Of a stretch of 64,000 nt of DNA, positions 63,501 to 64,000 are shown piece by piece; position 1 is the stretch's first letter; every line of letters starts with the position of its first letter. Position numbers and translations under genes: made by a program. The stretch is taken from contig NC_135254.1 in assembly GCF_964204865.1 (NCBI RefSeq), positions 15,939,001 through 16,003,000 on the forward strand, written 5' to 3'. Below the pieces are notes generated by a model. That model worked only from the letters and a program-made list of their open reading frames with translations. It was not told where the DNA came from and searched no databases. Source of the stretch: Styela clava (taxonomy: Eukaryota; Chordata; Ascidiacea; Stolidobranchia; Styelidae).

Positions 63501-63738
63501 ATCGAAATATCTAAAAGTCACGGATACTCACCATATTACTATACTACTATCGTAGCTGCGTACAATTATATGAATAAATCGTTCGTATTAGAAAAATAAA
63601 TGAGTATATCAGAAAAATATTGATCAATCACAGGCAACAATTAAAACAACTCACTTCCTCTACATTCGTAATATTCTGTAGGGCAGGTACCTACGCCAAA
63701 TTGCCATCCCCAATATTTGACTCCAGAACAACCATCAA
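48560..63738 (-). CDS. CBM14(7+)-EGF(2)-fibrinogen-domain secreted protein (5' incomplete)
   Basis: Twenty minus-strand exons join without a phase break to 787 residues: 63738-63655, 63037-62921, 61148-61056, 60420-60328, 59844-59617, 58891-58802, 58496-58413, 58208-58116, 57210-57124, 56765-56679, 55608-55501, 55052-54960, 54322-54233, 53087-52995, 52707-52588, 52046-51933, 51694-51549, 50662-50560, 50043-49947, 48905-48560. Domain order is seven peritrophin-A/CBM14 repeats, two EGF domains (the second DIDDCSSNPCQNGG, calcium-binding type), then a complete fibrinogen C-terminal domain ending MMFRNV. CBM14 binds chitin or similar polymers and fibrinogen domains often bind acetylated sugars or microbes, so an extracellular lectin or matrix/immune role is inferred. 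The start and signal peptide lie beyond the right edge. Introns carry a LINE fragment, a mariner derivative and a MITE. Confidence 0.85.
49678..49804. mobile_element. 127-bp hAT-type MITE in lectin-like gene intron
   Basis: Ends TAGGGTTGGGCGTTTT and AAAATGCCCAGCCCTA are inverted repeats. Flanks ctttcgac (49670-49677) and cttacgac (49805-49812) match at 7 of 8. The interior is mostly GAATCGAAT-type repeats, like the degenerate sequence near 18980. Confidence 0.75.
51059..51362 (-). repeat. dispersed repeat, copy C (about 300 bp)
   Basis: The minus strand reads like copy B at 33428: TTATCGAT, then a GTCTGTCTG tract, GATATCTCACG, GAATCTGCTCCAGA, CATATCTCGGACCA, GTCTTCGGTCTCTGACCG and ATATTCTCGTTTTTC. 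It lies in the intron between the first and second fibrinogen-domain exons. Its ends coincide with those of copy B, which defines the unit. Confidence 0.7.
51442..51462. repeat. (AT)n microsatellite
   Basis: About 21 bp of uninterrupted alternating AT in the intron downstream of the first fibrinogen-domain exon. Confidence 0.8.
51933..52707 (-). other. two EGF-like domains, one exon each
   Basis: Exon 52707-52588 encodes a six-cysteine EGF (CDAFTCSNGGFC ... CTCLEGYTGRQC). Exon 52046-51933 encodes a second that starts DIDDC and has the C-x-D-G-x4-F-x-C-x-C pattern of calcium-binding, hydroxylatable EGFs. Both exons are phase 1-1, so they can be skipped or duplicated without a frameshift. The donor after the second is weak (GAAG|gttgga). 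An (AT)n tract (52552-52571) lies just 16 nt beyond the first exon's donor. Confidence 0.85.
53199..53990 (+). mobile_element. 5'-truncated LINE fragment (L1/Tx1-like) with TSD
   Basis: Inserted antisense into the intron between the last A exon (52995-53087) and B exon 54233. The 14-bp duplication aacggtttgtagtt is at 53185-53198 and 53991-54004, and the 3' end is A-rich. An 18-bp stretch at the 5' junction is directly doubled (53191-53226). The 189-codon frame 53304-53873 ends the ORF2 protein, with the zinc knuckle C73-x2-C76-x8-H85-x4-C90 and QQFWE. It is the same family as the copy at 4709. Confidence 0.85.
54394..54412. repeat. (AT)n microsatellite
   Basis: About 19 bp of alternating AT in an intron of the lectin-like gene. 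Confidence 0.75.
61700..62655. mobile_element. palindromic (foldback) mariner derivative
   Basis: Both ends derive from the same 5' end of a mariner. The left 280 bases (from CGAGGTAAGGCTAAAAAG) and the last 300 bases are inverted copies, including GACGTCACAGATTGCGCAAC and the start of the transposase gene. Between them, 62000-62350 encodes the helix-turn-helix part: WHKRFVKGREDVENDPKSG, then RSDRRLTIRVIA and LGMRKVCAKM. The reading then switches to antisense near 62350. The catalytic DDE domain is absent and the left-arm frame has stops. A TA lies before the left end, not after the right. Confidence 0.8.
62000..62350 (+). pseudogene. mariner transposase N-terminal fragment
   Basis: This is the paired helix-turn-helix DNA-binding region of a Tc1/mariner transposase (SxSRTxAFKWHKRF, EDVENDP.SGRP, then RSDRRLTIRVIA..VG..KETVR.IL). 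Frame shifts separate the two halves. It lacks the DDE catalytic domain and is interrupted by the inverted duplication at its 3' side, so it is not functional. Confidence 0.8.
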
Positions 63739-64000
63739 CTGAATCAATGATTTGACATGATTCATAACACAAAAAATCAACAATTCAAATAAAGGTATTC
63801 TATTCGCAGTGACGGTAATGAAGTAATTCAGTAGAGAAAGCTTATGAAGTGCTGTATGCTTGAAGTAAAATCATTATATTTCCAAAATCATAATTGAGAT
63901 TGTATTTATTTTTCGTGTGCAAACTAAAATGCAATGCAATGCAATCATCACGGGATGGTAAAATTGGGCAATGGGGGCTCTTTTGCAGAAATTAGGTCTA

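Larger units (their letters stand above)
52995..63738 (-). other. array of seven split peritrophin-A (CBM14) repeats
   Basis: Fourteen exons alternate between two types. B exons carry C1, C2 and C3 with a C-x6-C bearing YY or FY (CTSEYYTC, CSSTYYQC, CPTEYYEC). A exons carry C4-C6 with FDP....C.(F/Y)QNF...C (for example CVFQNFVESC). A B exon plus the following A exon makes one six-cysteine repeat. All introns are phase 1. Pairs in transcript order start at 63738, 61148, 59844, 58496, 57210, 55608 and 54322. Some repeats have an extra cysteine before C5 (CQDNC, CPLNC). Confidence 0.85.

Noticed and set aside
1-64000. CRISPR arrays, bacterial operons, prophage or riboswitches
   Set aside because: Gene structure is eukaryotic throughout; no spaced short palindromic repeats or ribosome-binding-site-led gene strings were seen.

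Overview
This is a piece of an animal nuclear genome. It is AT-rich and its protein-coding genes are cut into short exons by GT-AG introns. Introns and spacers are full of small DNA transposons and dead retrotransposons. Gene content (a melatonin-type receptor, a Gal3ST sulfotransferase, a chitin-binding/EGF/fibrinogen lectin, an orphan 7TM receptor) fits an invertebrate deuterostome. A tunicate (ascidian) is my best guess, but no single marker proves it. All exon joins below were made by hand from splice sites and reading phase, without transcript data.

Layout. 1-4060: mostly empty AT-rich DNA with a few candidate minus-strand exons. 4061-4541: a direct/inverted (foldback) repeat. 4709-6141: a 5'-truncated LINE with its target duplication. 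6300-6780: hAT remnants. 7220-9490: a strand-biased CT-rich tandem-repeat block ending in a tRNA-like SINE head. 11422-12333 (-): intronless orphan 7TM receptor. 14425-15404 (-): broken LINE ORF1. 16611-17699: hAT element. 21060-22745 (-): decayed LINE reverse transcriptase. 25906-32319 (+): melatonin-receptor-like GPCR in eight or nine exons, with a 2.1-kb hAT element in one intron. 34703-36718 and 39697-41224 (+): two tandem paralogues of a membrane-anchored PAPS sulfotransferase-like protein. 42632-47628 (-): galactose 3-O-sulfotransferase-like gene in eight exons. 48560 to beyond the right edge (-): a large secreted protein with at least seven peritrophin-A (CBM14) repeats, two EGF domains and a C-terminal fibrinogen domain, 20 exons in the window.

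How the genes may relate. Three neighbouring genes (34.7-47.6 kb) have sulfotransferase-type folds from two families, one of them a Golgi carbohydrate sulfotransferase. The next gene looks like an extracellular carbohydrate-binding lectin. This is suggestive of glycan biology, but I see no sequence evidence of co-regulation. The strongest finding is the CBM14(7+)-EGF(2)-fibrinogen gene, in which each chitin-binding repeat is split over two phase-1 exons. Other notable points are a sulfotransferase paralogue with weakened cofactor motifs, a palindromic mariner derivative, and a series of hAT-type MITEs whose 8-bp target duplications can be read directly.
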